This document shows positions 29,228 to 37,978 of a stretch of 64,000 nt of DNA, piece after piece. Made by a program: the position numbers and the translations under genes. The first letter of the stretch is position 1. Every line of letters begins with the position of its first letter. The notes below the pieces were generated by a model. It was not told the DNA's origin, searched no databases, and saw only the letters and a program-made list of their open reading frames with translations. The DNA comes from Streptomyces mutabilis (GTDB lineage Bacteria > Actinomycetota > Actinomycetes > Streptomycetales > Streptomycetaceae): the NCBI RefSeq assembly GCF_014649815.1, contig NZ_BMTT01000022.1, positions 18,542 through 82,541 on the forward strand, in the 5' to 3' direction.

Positions 29228-29407
29228 TCAGCGGTCCCGGTCAGGATCCTGCTCCACGGGCGGCTCGGGAACCTCACGCGAGTGCTGCTACCGGCCGGGC
29301 CCACTGTCCGCCTCGCGCGCCGCCCGGACCAGGTCGTCCTCGCCCGCGGGGAATCCGACGTCCCTGATGGCGCCGACCACCTCCCGGGCGTCGGTGCTGT
29401 GGAGCAT
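29228..29407 (-). pseudogene. DUF2795 small protein with premature stop
   Basis: From an ATG at 29407 with GGGAGA upstream, the frame reads STDAREVVGAIRDVGFPAGE then DDLVRAAREADSG, the DUF2795 core. It meets TAG at codon 40 (29288-29290), after which the same frame continues with REVPEPPVEQDPDRDR to a TGA at 29228-29230. A CAG-to-TAG change would explain this. A 39-residue protein may still be made. DUF2795 proteins are small and of unknown function. Confidence 0.55.
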
Positions 29408-29620
29408 GAGGCGATCTCCCGGTCCGTGGCTGAATCCCGGGGGCCCGGTGGGGCTCCGGGGGCGTCGGAGAACCTCCAGGTGACCCGCGGGCACCACTCA
29501 TCACATTTCGAGCGATTCGTCGAACAGGATTGCGCCCCGGGCGTTCGGGTACGCGAGGCTGGACCGCCCCCGCGCCGATCACCGGGGCGGAGGCATTACC
29601 GCCGCTACCAGGGATCTGTC

Positions 29621-30022
29621 ATGGAAACACCCGCGAACGACAACTCCGTCTCGCCCGCCCAGCGCGCGCTGGACGCACTCGCCGAGAACACCGAGGACAC
29701 GGCGGCGCTCGACACGCTCGCGAGCAGCGACGTCCTCGTCCCGGTCCCCGACGACGCGAACGACCAGGAGTCCGCCGACCCGGGGATGCTTGCGCTCCCG
29801 GTGCTGGAGCAGCAGGGCGGTCGGCAGGTGGTGCCTGTCTTCACGTCCGAGCTCGAGATGGCGGACCTGCTGCCGTACGTCTCCCGCTACCGCATGGTGC
29901 CGCTGGGCGCCCTCGCGGCGCAGTGGCCGGCCGACGACCTGTCGCTGTCCATCGACGCCGGCTCCGAGCACCGCCTCACGCTCACGTCGGACGGCGTGCG
30001 CACCCTGCTGGCCCGTCCCTAG
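29621..30022 (+). CDS. SseB-like N-terminal domain protein
   Basis: 133 residues from the ATG at 29621, with AGGGA upstream. Motifs are RALDALAENTEDTAALDTLA, SSDVLVPVPDD, VVPVFTSELEMADLLP and the ending SEHRLTLTSDGVRTLLA, all of the SseB N-terminal (enhanced serine sensitivity) family common in Streptomyces. The family has no enzymatic role known; type III secretion links apply only to distant relatives. Its stop codon shares CTAG with the stop of the convergent marR gene. Confidence 0.75.
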   Translation: METPANDNSVSPAQRALDALAENTEDTAALDTLASSDVLVPVPDDANDQESADPGMLALPVLEQQGGRQVVPVFTSELEMADLLPYVSRYRMVPLGALAAQWPADDLSLSIDAGSEHRLTLTSDGVRTLLARP

Positions 30023-30450
30023 GAGCGAGAGCCCTCGTACCCCGAGGGGTGAGGGTCCGCGTCGTCGCCGAGCATGCGGGCCAGTACGGCCCGCTGCAGC
30101 GGCAGCACCTCGGTGTGCAGATCGCGGCCCTTGCGGGTCAGGGCGACGTACACGCCGCGCCGGTCCTCCGCGCACATCGAGCGCACGACCAGCCCGTCCT
30201 TCTCCAGCCTGGCGATGAGGCGCGACAGCGCGCTCTGGCTCAGATGGACATGGCCGACGAGGTTCTGCACCCGGCACTGGGAGCCCTCCTCGGGCCCCTC
30301 GGCCGCGAGGATGTCGAGCACCTCGAAGTCGCTCGCGCCCAGGCCGTGCGGATGCAGCACGCGGTCGATCTCGCAGAGCGTGCGCGCGTGGACCGAAAGG
30401 ATCTCCCGCCACCGTTCCCCGAGCCGCGCCCCGGCCGTCCTGGCTGCCAT
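30019..30450 (-). CDS. MarR-family transcriptional regulator
   Basis: 143 residues from the ATG at 30450; the frame is open to 30567 but the extra residues are not MarR-like. The winged-helix core is visible: LHPHGLGASDFEVLDILAAE, VHLSQSALSRLIARLEKDGL (recognition helix) and RSMCAEDRRGVYVALTRKGR (wing). MarR dimers repress nearby genes and release DNA on binding small phenolics or on oxidation. No divergent gene lies immediately upstream except the broken ArsR-type gene. The target is unclear. Confidence 0.85.
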   Translation of the reverse strand: MAARTAGARLGERWREILSVHARTLCEIDRVLHPHGLGASDFEVLDILAAEGPEEGSQCRVQNLVGHVHLSQSALSRLIARLEKDGLVVRSMCAEDRRGVYVALTRKGRDLHTEVLPLQRAVLARMLGDDADPHPSGYEGSRS

Positions 30451-30599
30451 GTCTGCACGGTAACACCGAAACCCCGGCGGCTCGTTTCCCGTGCAACAAG
30501 CGTGCGCGCAGCGCGAGGCCGGGGGCGAGCTGCGGGAGTCCCGGGCAGGCGGACGGTGGAAGGACACGGTACGAGCGGCCTGGAACCGGGGAGGGCGAC

Positions 30600-30900
30600 A
30601 TGCTCAGGACCCCCGTGCGCGGCACGCGTCGCGACATCCTCGAGTGGCTCGCGAACCCGGCCGCCCACTTCCCGGCGCGGCACCGCGCGGACGTCGTCGC
30701 GCACGGTGTCCGCGTGGAGCTCATCGCCGCGAAGCTCGGTGTGCCTCGCCGGGGCCGACACCCACGTCGAACTGCTCGCGGGACTCGGGCTGCTCCGCGC
30801 CACCCGCACCCGGCGGACGTACTACCGGCGTGACGAGGTGCGCATCGCCGAGGTGGCGCGGTTGTTCGAGAGGGGCTGGTGGCGACGCTCACGGGGGTGA
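30600..30900 (+). pseudogene. ArsR-like helix-turn-helix regulator with frameshift
   Basis: A good GGGGAGGG ribosome site precedes the ATG at 30600. The frame reads TRRDILEWLANPAAHFPARH and VRVELIAAKLGVP, the first half of an ArsR-type winged helix. Near 30750 the frame shifts, and the second half continues as ADTHVELLAGLGLLRATRTR and RTYYRRDEVRIAEVARLFER to a stop at 30900. The halves join as in intact ArsR family proteins of about 95 residues. One or two bases would restore it. Confidence 0.68.
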
Positions 30901-30956
30901 CACCGGCCGACGCGCTCCGGCGGCGCGGGGATCCTCTTACCCGTCTGTAGTAGGAC

Positions 30957-31802
30957 ATGGATCCCATGAGCGCCATCAGCATCGGTCAGGCCGTCGTCCT
31001 CGGAGCCGTCGAAGGGGTGACAGAGTTCCTCCCGGTCTCCTCCACCGGCCACCTCAAGATCGTCGAGGGGCTGATGGGCATCCCCGTCGACGACGACGCC
31101 GTCATCGGGTTCTCGGCGGTCATCCAGGTCGGCGCCATCGCCGCCGTGCTGGTCTACTTCCGCAAGGACATCGTGCGGATCGTCTCCGCGTGGCTGCGCG
31201 GGCTGACCGACCGGGAGCAGCGCTACCACCACGACTACAAGTTCGCCTGGTGGGTCATCCTCGCCACGATCCCGATCGTGCTCGTGGGCCTCACCGCCAA
31301 GCCACTGATCAAGGGGCCGCTCGCCTCCCTGTGGGTGGTCGCCGGCTCGCTGATCGTCGGCAGCGGCGTGATGTGGGTGGCCGACCGGACAGGCCGGCTC
31401 AAGCGGGGCGAGGACGACACCTCGTTCAAGGACGCGATGCTGGTCGGCGGCTCCCAGATCCTCGCCCTGCTCTTCCCCGGCTTCTCCCGCTCCGGCGCCA
31501 CCATGTCCACCGCCCTGATGCTCGACCTGGACAGGGTGGCCGCCACCCGGCTCTCCTTCTTCCTCGGCATCCCGGCCCTGACCGGCGCCGGTCTCTACGA
31601 ACTGAAGGACGCCCTCGGCGCCGGTACGGGCGCCGCGCCCCTGGTGGTCGGCACCCTCGTCTCCTTCGTGGTGGCCTACGCCTCCGTCGCCTGGCTGCTG
31701 AAGTTCGTCGCCAAGCACTCCTTCAACGCGTTCGTGATCTACCGGATCGCGGTCGGCCTCCTGCTGTTCGGACTGCTCGGCGCGGGCGTACTGCAGAGCT
31801 GA
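30957..31802 (+). CDS. uppP: Undecaprenyl-diphosphate phosphatase
   Basis: 281 residues (or 278 from the ATG at 30966). Both family signatures are present: EGVTEFLPVSSTGHLKIVEG near the N-terminus and LFPGFSRSGATMSTALML at about residue 170, which carry the catalytic Glu, Ser, Arg and His. Eight hydrophobic helices are predicted. The enzyme recycles the C55 lipid carrier for peptidoglycan and confers bacitracin resistance when abundant. AGGA lies six bases before the first ATG. Monocistronic. Confidence 0.93.
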   Translation: MDPMSAISIGQAVVLGAVEGVTEFLPVSSTGHLKIVEGLMGIPVDDDAVIGFSAVIQVGAIAAVLVYFRKDIVRIVSAWLRGLTDREQRYHHDYKFAWWVILATIPIVLVGLTAKPLIKGPLASLWVVAGSLIVGSGVMWVADRTGRLKRGEDDTSFKDAMLVGGSQILALLFPGFSRSGATMSTALMLDLDRVAATRLSFFLGIPALTGAGLYELKDALGAGTGAAPLVVGTLVSFVVAYASVAWLLKFVAKHSFNAFVIYRIAVGLLLFGLLGAGVLQS

Positions 31803-31833
31803 CCGCGGCAGGCCGGGACCCGGCACGCACCGC

Positions 31834-32892
31834 TCAGCGGGCGTTGCGCAGCGGTTCCCCCACGCTCCTCATGTGGCGCAGCGCCTCCCGGTGCGAGGCC
31901 GACAGCCCCGTCTGGTGGTACGGGACGCCCAGTTCGGCGCAGTACCGCTCGGTGATGACCTGCGCCTCGCCGAGGGCCGGGGTCGGCATGCTGGGGAAGA
32001 GGTGGTGCTCGATCTGGTAGTTGAGGCCGCCCATGAACGCGTCGACGAGGACGCCGCCGCGTACGTTGCGGGAGGTGAGGACCTGGCGGCGCAGGAAGTC
32101 GAGCCGTGTGCCCTCCTCGATCATCGGCATGCCCTTGTGGTTGGGGGCGAAGACGGAGCCCAGGTAGATCCCGAACAGCCCCTGGTGCACGGCGATGAAG
32201 GCGAGTGCCTTGCCGGGGGAGAGGACCGCGAACAGGCCGCCGAAGTAGAGGACGAAATGGGCGACGAGCAGCGCGCCCTCCAGGACCGGCCGCTTCATGG
32301 ACGGGCTGCGCAGGGCCTTGAAGCTGTTGAAGCTGAGATTGAGTCCCTCCAGCGTCAGCAGCGGGAAGAACAGGGCGGCCTGGTGCTTCCCGACGAAACG
32401 GGGCAGGCCCGTGGCCTTGCTCGCCTGGCGCCGTGACCAGACCAGGATGTCGGGCGAGACGTCCGGGTCCTTCTCCTCGTGGTTGGGATTGGCGTGGTGG
32501 CGGGTGTGCTTGTTCATCCACCAGCCGTAGCTCATGCCCAGCAGCAGGTTCGCCACCAGCAGGCCGCCCGTCTCACTGGGGCGCCGGCGGGTGAAGACCT
32601 GCCGGTGGGCGAGGTCGTGGGCGGCCAGCCCGAGCTGGCCGAAGACGACGGCCAGCCCCACCGCCACGAACGACTGGCTCCAGCTGTCCCCCAGTACCAG
32701 GAAGGCGGCGACACCGGCCGCGAGCGCCAGGGCGACCACGCCGAAACGCACCGTGTAGTACAGCGGGCGGCGCCTCAGCAGCCCCGCGTCGGCCATACGC
32801 CGGTTGAGTTCGGAGAAGTCGCTTCCCTTCGCGCGTCCCGTTTCCTGGTCGCGCGTGGGCAGGCTCTCGACGAGCACCGTTGGATTCACCAT
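31834..32892 (-). CDS. Membrane fatty acid desaturase
   Basis: 352 residues from the ATG at 32892; the frame is open far upstream inside the opposite gene, but that part is an artefact. All three histidine boxes of membrane di-iron desaturases are present: HDLAHRQ, HTRHHANPNHEEKDPD and YQIEHHLFPSMP, with hydrophobic pairs between them (RFGVVALALAAGVAAFLVLG). The QxxHH third box is the type found in front-end or acyl-lipid desaturases. It would introduce a cis double bond in membrane acyl chains, with electrons from ferredoxin. Divergent from glsA with a 129-bp gap. Confidence 0.88.
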   Translation of the reverse strand: MVNPTVLVESLPTRDQETGRAKGSDFSELNRRMADAGLLRRRPLYYTVRFGVVALALAAGVAAFLVLGDSWSQSFVAVGLAVVFGQLGLAAHDLAHRQVFTRRRPSETGGLLVANLLLGMSYGWWMNKHTRHHANPNHEEKDPDVSPDILVWSRRQASKATGLPRFVGKHQAALFFPLLTLEGLNLSFNSFKALRSPSMKRPVLEGALLVAHFVLYFGGLFAVLSPGKALAFIAVHQGLFGIYLGSVFAPNHKGMPMIEEGTRLDFLRRQVLTSRNVRGGVLVDAFMGGLNYQIEHHLFPSMPTPALGEAQVITERYCAELGVPYHQTGLSASHREALRHMRSVGEPLRNAR

Positions 32893-33021
32893 GTACTTCA
32901 GTATGCGGACGGGTCCACGGCCGCAGAATGACGCTCGCCCCCGAGCGGGGGTGTGGCCAGCACCACCCCCCGACCTGGGGTCCTCCCCGCCGCTGCGCGC
33001 CGGGACGGGCCCGGAGGGACA

Positions 33022-33954
33022 ATGGCGATCATGAGTACGCCGACGACCTTCCAACCGGTCCTGGAACGCATCGCCGAGGAGATCGAGCGGACCCCGGGCA
33101 GCGGCCGGCCCGCGGACTACATCCCGGCGCTGGCGGCCTGTGACCCCCGCCGGTTCGGCATGGCCGTCGCCGAGCCGGACGGCACGGTGTACGGGGTGGG
33201 GGACTGGCGCGAGCCCTTCTCCGCGCAGTCCATCACCAAAGTGTTCACCCTCGCCCTCGTCCTGTCCCGCGAGGGCGACGCCCTCTGGGAGCACGTGGGC
33301 CGAGAGCCGTCCGGCAACCCGTTCAACTCCCTGGTGCAGTTGGAGTACGAAAACGGCATCCCGCGCAACCCGTTCATCAACGCCGGTGCCCTCGTCGTCA
33401 CCGACCGCCTGCACACCCGTACCGGAGACGCCGCGGGCGAACTGCTCGCCTTCCTGCGCGCCGAGAGCGGCAACCCCGACCTGACCTACGACGAGGACGT
33501 CGCCGCCTCCGAGACAGCGCACGGCGACCGGAACGCGGCCCTGGGCCACTTCATGGCGTCGTACGGCAACATCGACAATCCCGTGCCGGTCCTGCTGGAG
33601 CAGTACTTCCGGCAGTGCTCTGTCGCCGCCTCCTGCGCGGACCTCGCGCTGGCGACCGGGTTCCTGGCCCGGCACGGCATCCGCGCCGACGGCACCCGGC
33701 TGCTGAGCCGCAGTCAGGCCAAACAGGTCAACGCAGTGATGCTGACTTGCGGGACGTACGACGCGGCCGGCGACTTCGCCTACCGGGTGGGCCTGCCGGG
33801 CAAGAGCGGGGTCGGCGGCGGCATCATCGCGGTCGTGCCGGGCCGCTGCACGCTGTGCGTGTGGAGCCCCGGCCTGGACGAGCGGGGCAACTCGGTGGCC
33901 GGGGTCGCGGCCCTGGACCGCTTCACGACACTGACGGGCCTGTCGGTCTTCTGA
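33022..33954 (+). CDS. glsA: Glutaminase (serine-dependent)
   Basis: 310 residues from an ATG with GGAGGG five bases upstream; an ATG nine bases later is possible. The serine-dependent beta-lactamase-like glutaminase signatures are S70-I-T-K73 in FSAQSITKVFTLAL, NPFINAGALVVTDRL, and the SGVGGGIIAVVPG box near residue 270. It hydrolyses glutamine to glutamate and ammonia in the cytoplasm. Monocistronic; it faces the DD-carboxypeptidase gene with a 21-bp gap. Confidence 0.93.
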   Translation: MAIMSTPTTFQPVLERIAEEIERTPGSGRPADYIPALAACDPRRFGMAVAEPDGTVYGVGDWREPFSAQSITKVFTLALVLSREGDALWEHVGREPSGNPFNSLVQLEYENGIPRNPFINAGALVVTDRLHTRTGDAAGELLAFLRAESGNPDLTYDEDVAASETAHGDRNAALGHFMASYGNIDNPVPVLLEQYFRQCSVAASCADLALATGFLARHGIRADGTRLLSRSQAKQVNAVMLTCGTYDAAGDFAYRVGLPGKSGVGGGIIAVVPGRCTLCVWSPGLDERGNSVAGVAALDRFTTLTGLSVF

Positions 33955-33975
33955 GGGAGAGGTCGCCGCGTGGCG

Positions 33976-35157
33976 TCAAGCCCTGTCGGCCCGGACGAGC
34001 TTGAGCCGCAGGACCAAGGCCATGGCACCCGCGCCGAGTCCGGCGACGCCCACGATCGCACCGGTCTCCGGCCATCCTGACTCCTCCCGTGACGGCCGGG
34101 CAGCCGTGACCGCCGCGGGCAGGGCCTCGGGGCCATGCCTCGGGCGGGCGGCCGCGGGAACCAGGGACCCGACCGGCTCCACGCGGCCGCCCGCCTCGAA
34201 TCCCCAGTCGAGCAGTGCTCGGGCCTCCTCGTAGACGGCGTGGCCGCCGCCCTCCTGCGGGTTCATCACGGTCACCACCAGAGCCCGGCCGTCGCGGCGG
34301 GCGGCCGCGATGAGCGTGTTGCCCGCGTCGCTGGTGTAGCCGTTCTTGATGCCGATCAGACCCGGGTACGGCTCCACACCGTCAGCTCCGGTGAGCAGGC
34401 GGTTGGTGTTCATGATTCCGTACGAGCCCCCGTTCCGGCCGGGGAACATCGCGTCGACCTTCGCGCAGTACCGGGCGAAGTCCGGGTTCCGCAGCCCCGC
34501 CCGGCCGAACACCGCGAGGTCGTACGCCGACGACACCTGCCCCGGCGCGTCGTAGCCGTCCGGCGAGCGCACATGGGTGTCGTAGGCGCCGAGGGCGCGG
34601 GCCTCGGCCTGCATCCGGGCGGCCGTGGCGCTCCAGCCGCCGGTGAGCGAGGCGAGGACGTGAACCGCGTCGTTGCCGGAGTTCAGGAACACGCCGTTCC
34701 ACAGGTCGGACACCCGGTAGGTACGGCCCTCGATGACACCGACCAGGCTGCTGCCGGGACCGATGCCGGACAGTTCGTCCGCGCTCACCTCGTGACGGAT
34801 GCCGCCCGGCAGGACAGGCAGCACCGTGAGTGCGAAGAGGGTCTTGAGCGTGCTGGCCGGCGGCAGCTTGCGATGCGCGTCGTGCGCGGCCAGCACATCG
34901 CCGGTACCGGCGTCGGCCACCACCCAGGACAGCGCGGAGACATCGGGGACCCCGGGCGCGCCCGGCCGGGGCCGGACCTGGGTGCCGGAGCGGTACAGGA
35001 GTGCCTGCCCCGGCGCCGCGGCCCGTGACCCGCCGGGCGGACCGGGGTCCGGCCGTTCCGCGCGGGCGGCCGCCGCGGCGGGCATGAGCGTCAGCAGCCC
35101 GGCCGCGCAGAGCACACAGGTGGAGCGAACCGCCCGAGATGAGAAACCGATAGTCAT
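33976..35157 (-). CDS. D-alanyl-D-alanine carboxypeptidase (class C PBP)
   Basis: 393 residues from the ATG at 35157. The signal peptide is TCVLCAAGLLTLMPAAAAAR. The peptidase S11 motifs are S102-T-L-K105 (in PPASTLKTLFALT), SGN in FLNSGNDAVHVLAS and KNG in IGIKNGYTSDAGNT. After a linker, a C-terminal transmembrane helix (VGVAGLGAGAMALVLRL) and short basic tail anchor it, typical of DacA-like enzymes. It trims the terminal D-Ala from peptidoglycan stems outside the membrane. The N-terminal frame is open upstream, but the signal peptide fixes the start. Confidence 0.9.
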   Translation of the reverse strand: MTIGFSSRAVRSTCVLCAAGLLTLMPAAAAARAERPDPGPPGGSRAAAPGQALLYRSGTQVRPRPGAPGVPDVSALSWVVADAGTGDVLAAHDAHRKLPPASTLKTLFALTVLPVLPGGIRHEVSADELSGIGPGSSLVGVIEGRTYRVSDLWNGVFLNSGNDAVHVLASLTGGWSATAARMQAEARALGAYDTHVRSPDGYDAPGQVSSAYDLAVFGRAGLRNPDFARYCAKVDAMFPGRNGGSYGIMNTNRLLTGADGVEPYPGLIGIKNGYTSDAGNTLIAAARRDGRALVVTVMNPQEGGGHAVYEEARALLDWGFEAGGRVEPVGSLVPAAARPRHGPEALPAAVTAARPSREESGWPETGAIVGVAGLGAGAMALVLRLKLVRADRA

Positions 35158-35408
35158 ACCGCAAACGTAGGAACGGGCCCCCGGACCGCCACGCTGCCCG
35201 GGCCGAGTCGCGTCCGCTAGCACCCGGATGACGTAGGGAGGGCGCGCACGGCCGCATCGGACGGGCACGTCCCCCGAGCCGGCACACGGTCGCGTCGGAC
35301 GGTGCGCTCTCCGAGCCCTCACACGGGCCGCGCCGGGCGGCCGGTGGCCGGAGCCGACGCCCCGTCGGTCGACGCCCCCGTCGGACGACGGCCGTCAGCC
35401 GGCCGCCG

Positions 35409-36548
35409 TCAGCCGGCGGTCAGCGTCGGCTGGACGGTGCGCAGGAAGGCAGCGTTGTCCGGCGTCCGCCGCATCCGCTCCAGCAGAGTCTCCAGGCCCG
35501 ACTGCCCGTCCCGGGTCTGAAGGGCCCGCCGCAGCCCGGTCACGGCGGCCGACTCGGCGGGCGACAGCAGCAGTTCCTCGCGGCGGGTTCCGGAGCCGGT
35601 CACGTCCACGGCCGGGAAGACCCGGCGGGCGGCGATCTCACGGCTGAGCCGCAGCTCCATGTTGCCGGTGCCCTTGAGCTCCTCGAAGTAATAGTCGTCG
35701 GCGCGAGAGCCGGTCTCCACCAGGGCGGTGGCGAGGATGGTGAGGGAGCCGCCCTCCTCGGTCTGCCGGGCGGCACCGAAGAACCGCTTCGGCCCGAGCA
35801 GCGCCCCGGCGTCGACACCGCCGCTGAGGGTGCGGCCGCCGGAAGAGGCCGCGTTGTTGTGCGCCCGGCACAGCCGGGTGAGGGAGTCCAGGAGGACGAC
35901 GACGTCCTCGCCGGCCTCGACCAGCCGCTTGGCCCGCTCGATCACGAGCTCGGCGAGTGCGATGTGCTGCTTGGCGCTGTGGTCGAAGGTCGAGGCGTAC
36001 AGCTCGCCGCGCACGGCCCGCCGCATGTCGGTGACCTCCTCGGGGCGCTCGTCGAGCAGCACCACCATCAGGCGGGTGTCGGGATGGTTGCCGGCGACCG
36101 CGGCGGCGATCTGCTGGAGGAGGACGGTCTTGCCGGTCTTCGGCGGGGCCACGATCAGGCCGCGCTGCCCCTTGCCCACCGGGGCGAGCAGGTCGACGAG
36201 GCGTCCGGTCGGCCCGGCCGCGGGGTGCTCGAGGCGCAACCGTGTGTGCGGGTGCAGCGGTGTCAGGTCACCGAAGCGGCGTCGGCCGCCCTGCCCGTCG
36301 GGTGCGCGGCCGCCCACCCGGGCGACGTCGGACAGGGCGCGGCGGTCACCGCGCACGCCCTCGACCAGATCGCCCTTGCGCAGGCCGTAGCGGCGGATCA
36401 GCGCGGGGGAGACGGAGAGGTCGGCCGGCTCGGGTCGGAGGCTCGGGCCTCGCAGGTGTCCCTTCCCGCCCGCGTCGATGTCGAGGACACCGCTCACGGT
36501 CTCGGCCGGGGACTGACGTACAGGGGGGTGTTCGAGTGTGGTGGTCAT
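35409..36548 (-). CDS. rho: Transcription termination factor Rho, short paralogue
   Basis: 379 residues from the ATG at 36548, preceded by AAAGGA. The Rho N-terminal RNA-binding part is seen (VSGVLDIDAGGKGHLRGPSL, LRKGDLVEGVRGD), then the hexameric ATPase with Walker A APPKTGKTVLLQQIAAAV, Walker B VVVLLDSLTRLCRAHN, and the Q/R-loop region GGVDAGALLGPKRFFGAARQ. The main actinobacterial Rho is about 650-700 residues with a long Arg/Asp-rich insertion that is absent here, so this is probably a second, compact Rho. Its division of labour is unknown. A 235-bp upstream gap separates it from a broken PadR gene. Confidence 0.88.
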   Translation of the reverse strand: MTTTLEHPPVRQSPAETVSGVLDIDAGGKGHLRGPSLRPEPADLSVSPALIRRYGLRKGDLVEGVRGDRRALSDVARVGGRAPDGQGGRRRFGDLTPLHPHTRLRLEHPAAGPTGRLVDLLAPVGKGQRGLIVAPPKTGKTVLLQQIAAAVAGNHPDTRLMVVLLDERPEEVTDMRRAVRGELYASTFDHSAKQHIALAELVIERAKRLVEAGEDVVVLLDSLTRLCRAHNNAASSGGRTLSGGVDAGALLGPKRFFGAARQTEEGGSLTILATALVETGSRADDYYFEELKGTGNMELRLSREIAARRVFPAVDVTGSGTRREELLLSPAESAAVTGLRRALQTRDGQSGLETLLERMRRTPDNAAFLRTVQPTLTAG

Positions 36549-36784
36549 AAGGGTCGGTCCTTTCGAGGACGCGGGCACGGGACATGCGGAAGGAAGGGGT
36601 GAGGGGCCGCGTGAGGGGTCGTACGACACTCCTCCGGGCGGCGGGAACAGCACTTCGGACACAGCGGGTCGGAATTCCCGCTCACGAGGTTGTGCTGAGA
36701 AGCTGACGCGCCGGTCGTCATGACGGGCGAGTCGGCGAACCTGAGGAGAAACTGGCACCGGCGCCCGAGACGGGGCGTACACAA

Positions 36785-37194
36785 GTGCTTGTCGCACCGT
36801 ACCACGGAATTCGTGGGGCGCTCACCGAAGCCGGTCGCGAGCAGCTGAGCGCCTTCGCCGCCGAGCCGACCCGGCGACCCACCGCCGTCCGCGACGAGTT
36901 CCTGATCAATGCAGGCCATGGACGGTGTCGACCCGGAGCGGGTGCAGGCGCTCGTGGAGGAACGCAGGGCCTGGGCGCTGGGCGAACTCGCCCGCTACGA
37001 ACGGGTCCGCGAGCGCCTCCTGGACGGCGGCACCGAGGAGGAGCACCTGCGGGAGTCCGGCCGCGTCGGGCCGTACCTCACGCTCCTCGCCGGGATCGCG
37101 TTCGAGCGCGAGCACCCGCTGGTGCGAGCACGTCCTCACGGTGCTGCGAGAGCGGCGCGTCCCCGCGGCCCCCACCGGTCAGGCCCTAGGCTGA
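36785..37194 (+). pseudogene. PadR-family regulator relic
   Basis: Three frames together give the end of a PadR protein. GALTEAGREQLSAFAAEP and RPTAVRDEFLINA come from 36785 on; then, after a shift near 36906, DPERVQALVEERRAWALGEL, GRVGPYLTLLAGIAFEREH; then, after another shift near 37115, WCEHVLTVLRERRVPAAPTG with a stop at 37194. The N-terminal winged helix is missing. It lies 4 bp before a methyltransferase gene and may once have regulated it. Confidence 0.62.
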
Positions 37195-37198
37195 GCTG

Positions 37199-37924
37199 AT
37201 GTTCAGCCCCGAAGGCCCCACCCTGCGCGAACTCGCCGTCCAGGCGCTGTCGTCGGTCGAGCACGGCTACGACCTGCTCGCGCCGAAGTTCGACCACACC
37301 CCGTACCGGACGCCCGACCGGGTGCTCGACGCCGTGGCCTCGGCCCTGGGATCGATGGGGCCGTTCGGCGCCGGACTCGACCTGTGCTGCGGCACCGGCG
37401 CGGGCGTGGACGTGCTGTCCCGGGTGTGCCGGGAGAGCGTCACGGGCGTCGACTTCAGCGCCGGCATGCTCGCCGTCGCCCGGGAACGCGCCGTTCCCGA
37501 GGGGCCTGCGGTTTCCTGGGTGCGCGCGGACGCCCGTGCCCTGCCCTTCGGCCCCGCCTTCGACCTCGTCGTCAGCTTCGGCGCCTTCGGGCACTTCCTG
37601 CCCCGCGAACTGCCGGGGCTGTTCGGCCAGGTGCGTTCCGTGCTGCGGCCGGGCGGCTGCTTCGTCTTCCCCGTCGTCGCCCCGCCCCGGCCCGGCTCCC
37701 GGGGCTACTGGACGCTGCTCGGCTTCGACGCCGCGATGCGGCTGCGCAACGCGCTGTGGCGGCCGCCGTTCGTCATGTACTACCGGACGTTCCGGCTCGG
37801 GGACGTGGGCCGGGAGCTGGCCCGCGCCGGTTTCCGCACGGACCTGCGGGCCCTTCCCGAGTTCGGGTACCGGCCCGACGGCAGCCCGCGCGCCCGGCTT
37901 GTCGTGGCCAGACGGCTGCCGTGA
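37199..37924 (+). CDS. Class I SAM-dependent methyltransferase
   Basis: 241 residues. The SAM-binding loop is LDLCCGTGAGVDVLSRVC with the acidic TGVDFSAGMLAVARERA, followed by SWVRADARALPFGPAFDLVV and LRPGGCFVF. This is a typical methyltransferase 11/25 type of unknown acceptor. The start is 4 bp after the PadR relic; GCTGAGCTG gives a weak ribosome site. No pathway partners are adjacent. Confidence 0.82.
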   Translation: MFSPEGPTLRELAVQALSSVEHGYDLLAPKFDHTPYRTPDRVLDAVASALGSMGPFGAGLDLCCGTGAGVDVLSRVCRESVTGVDFSAGMLAVARERAVPEGPAVSWVRADARALPFGPAFDLVVSFGAFGHFLPRELPGLFGQVRSVLRPGGCFVFPVVAPPRPGSRGYWTLLGFDAAMRLRNALWRPPFVMYYRTFRLGDVGRELARAGFRTDLRALPEFGYRPDGSPRARLVVARRLP

Positions 37925-37978
37925 TGACGGGGCGGGCGGGAGCCGGCCGCCTGCCGTGAGGACGGGCGCGGACGGGAG

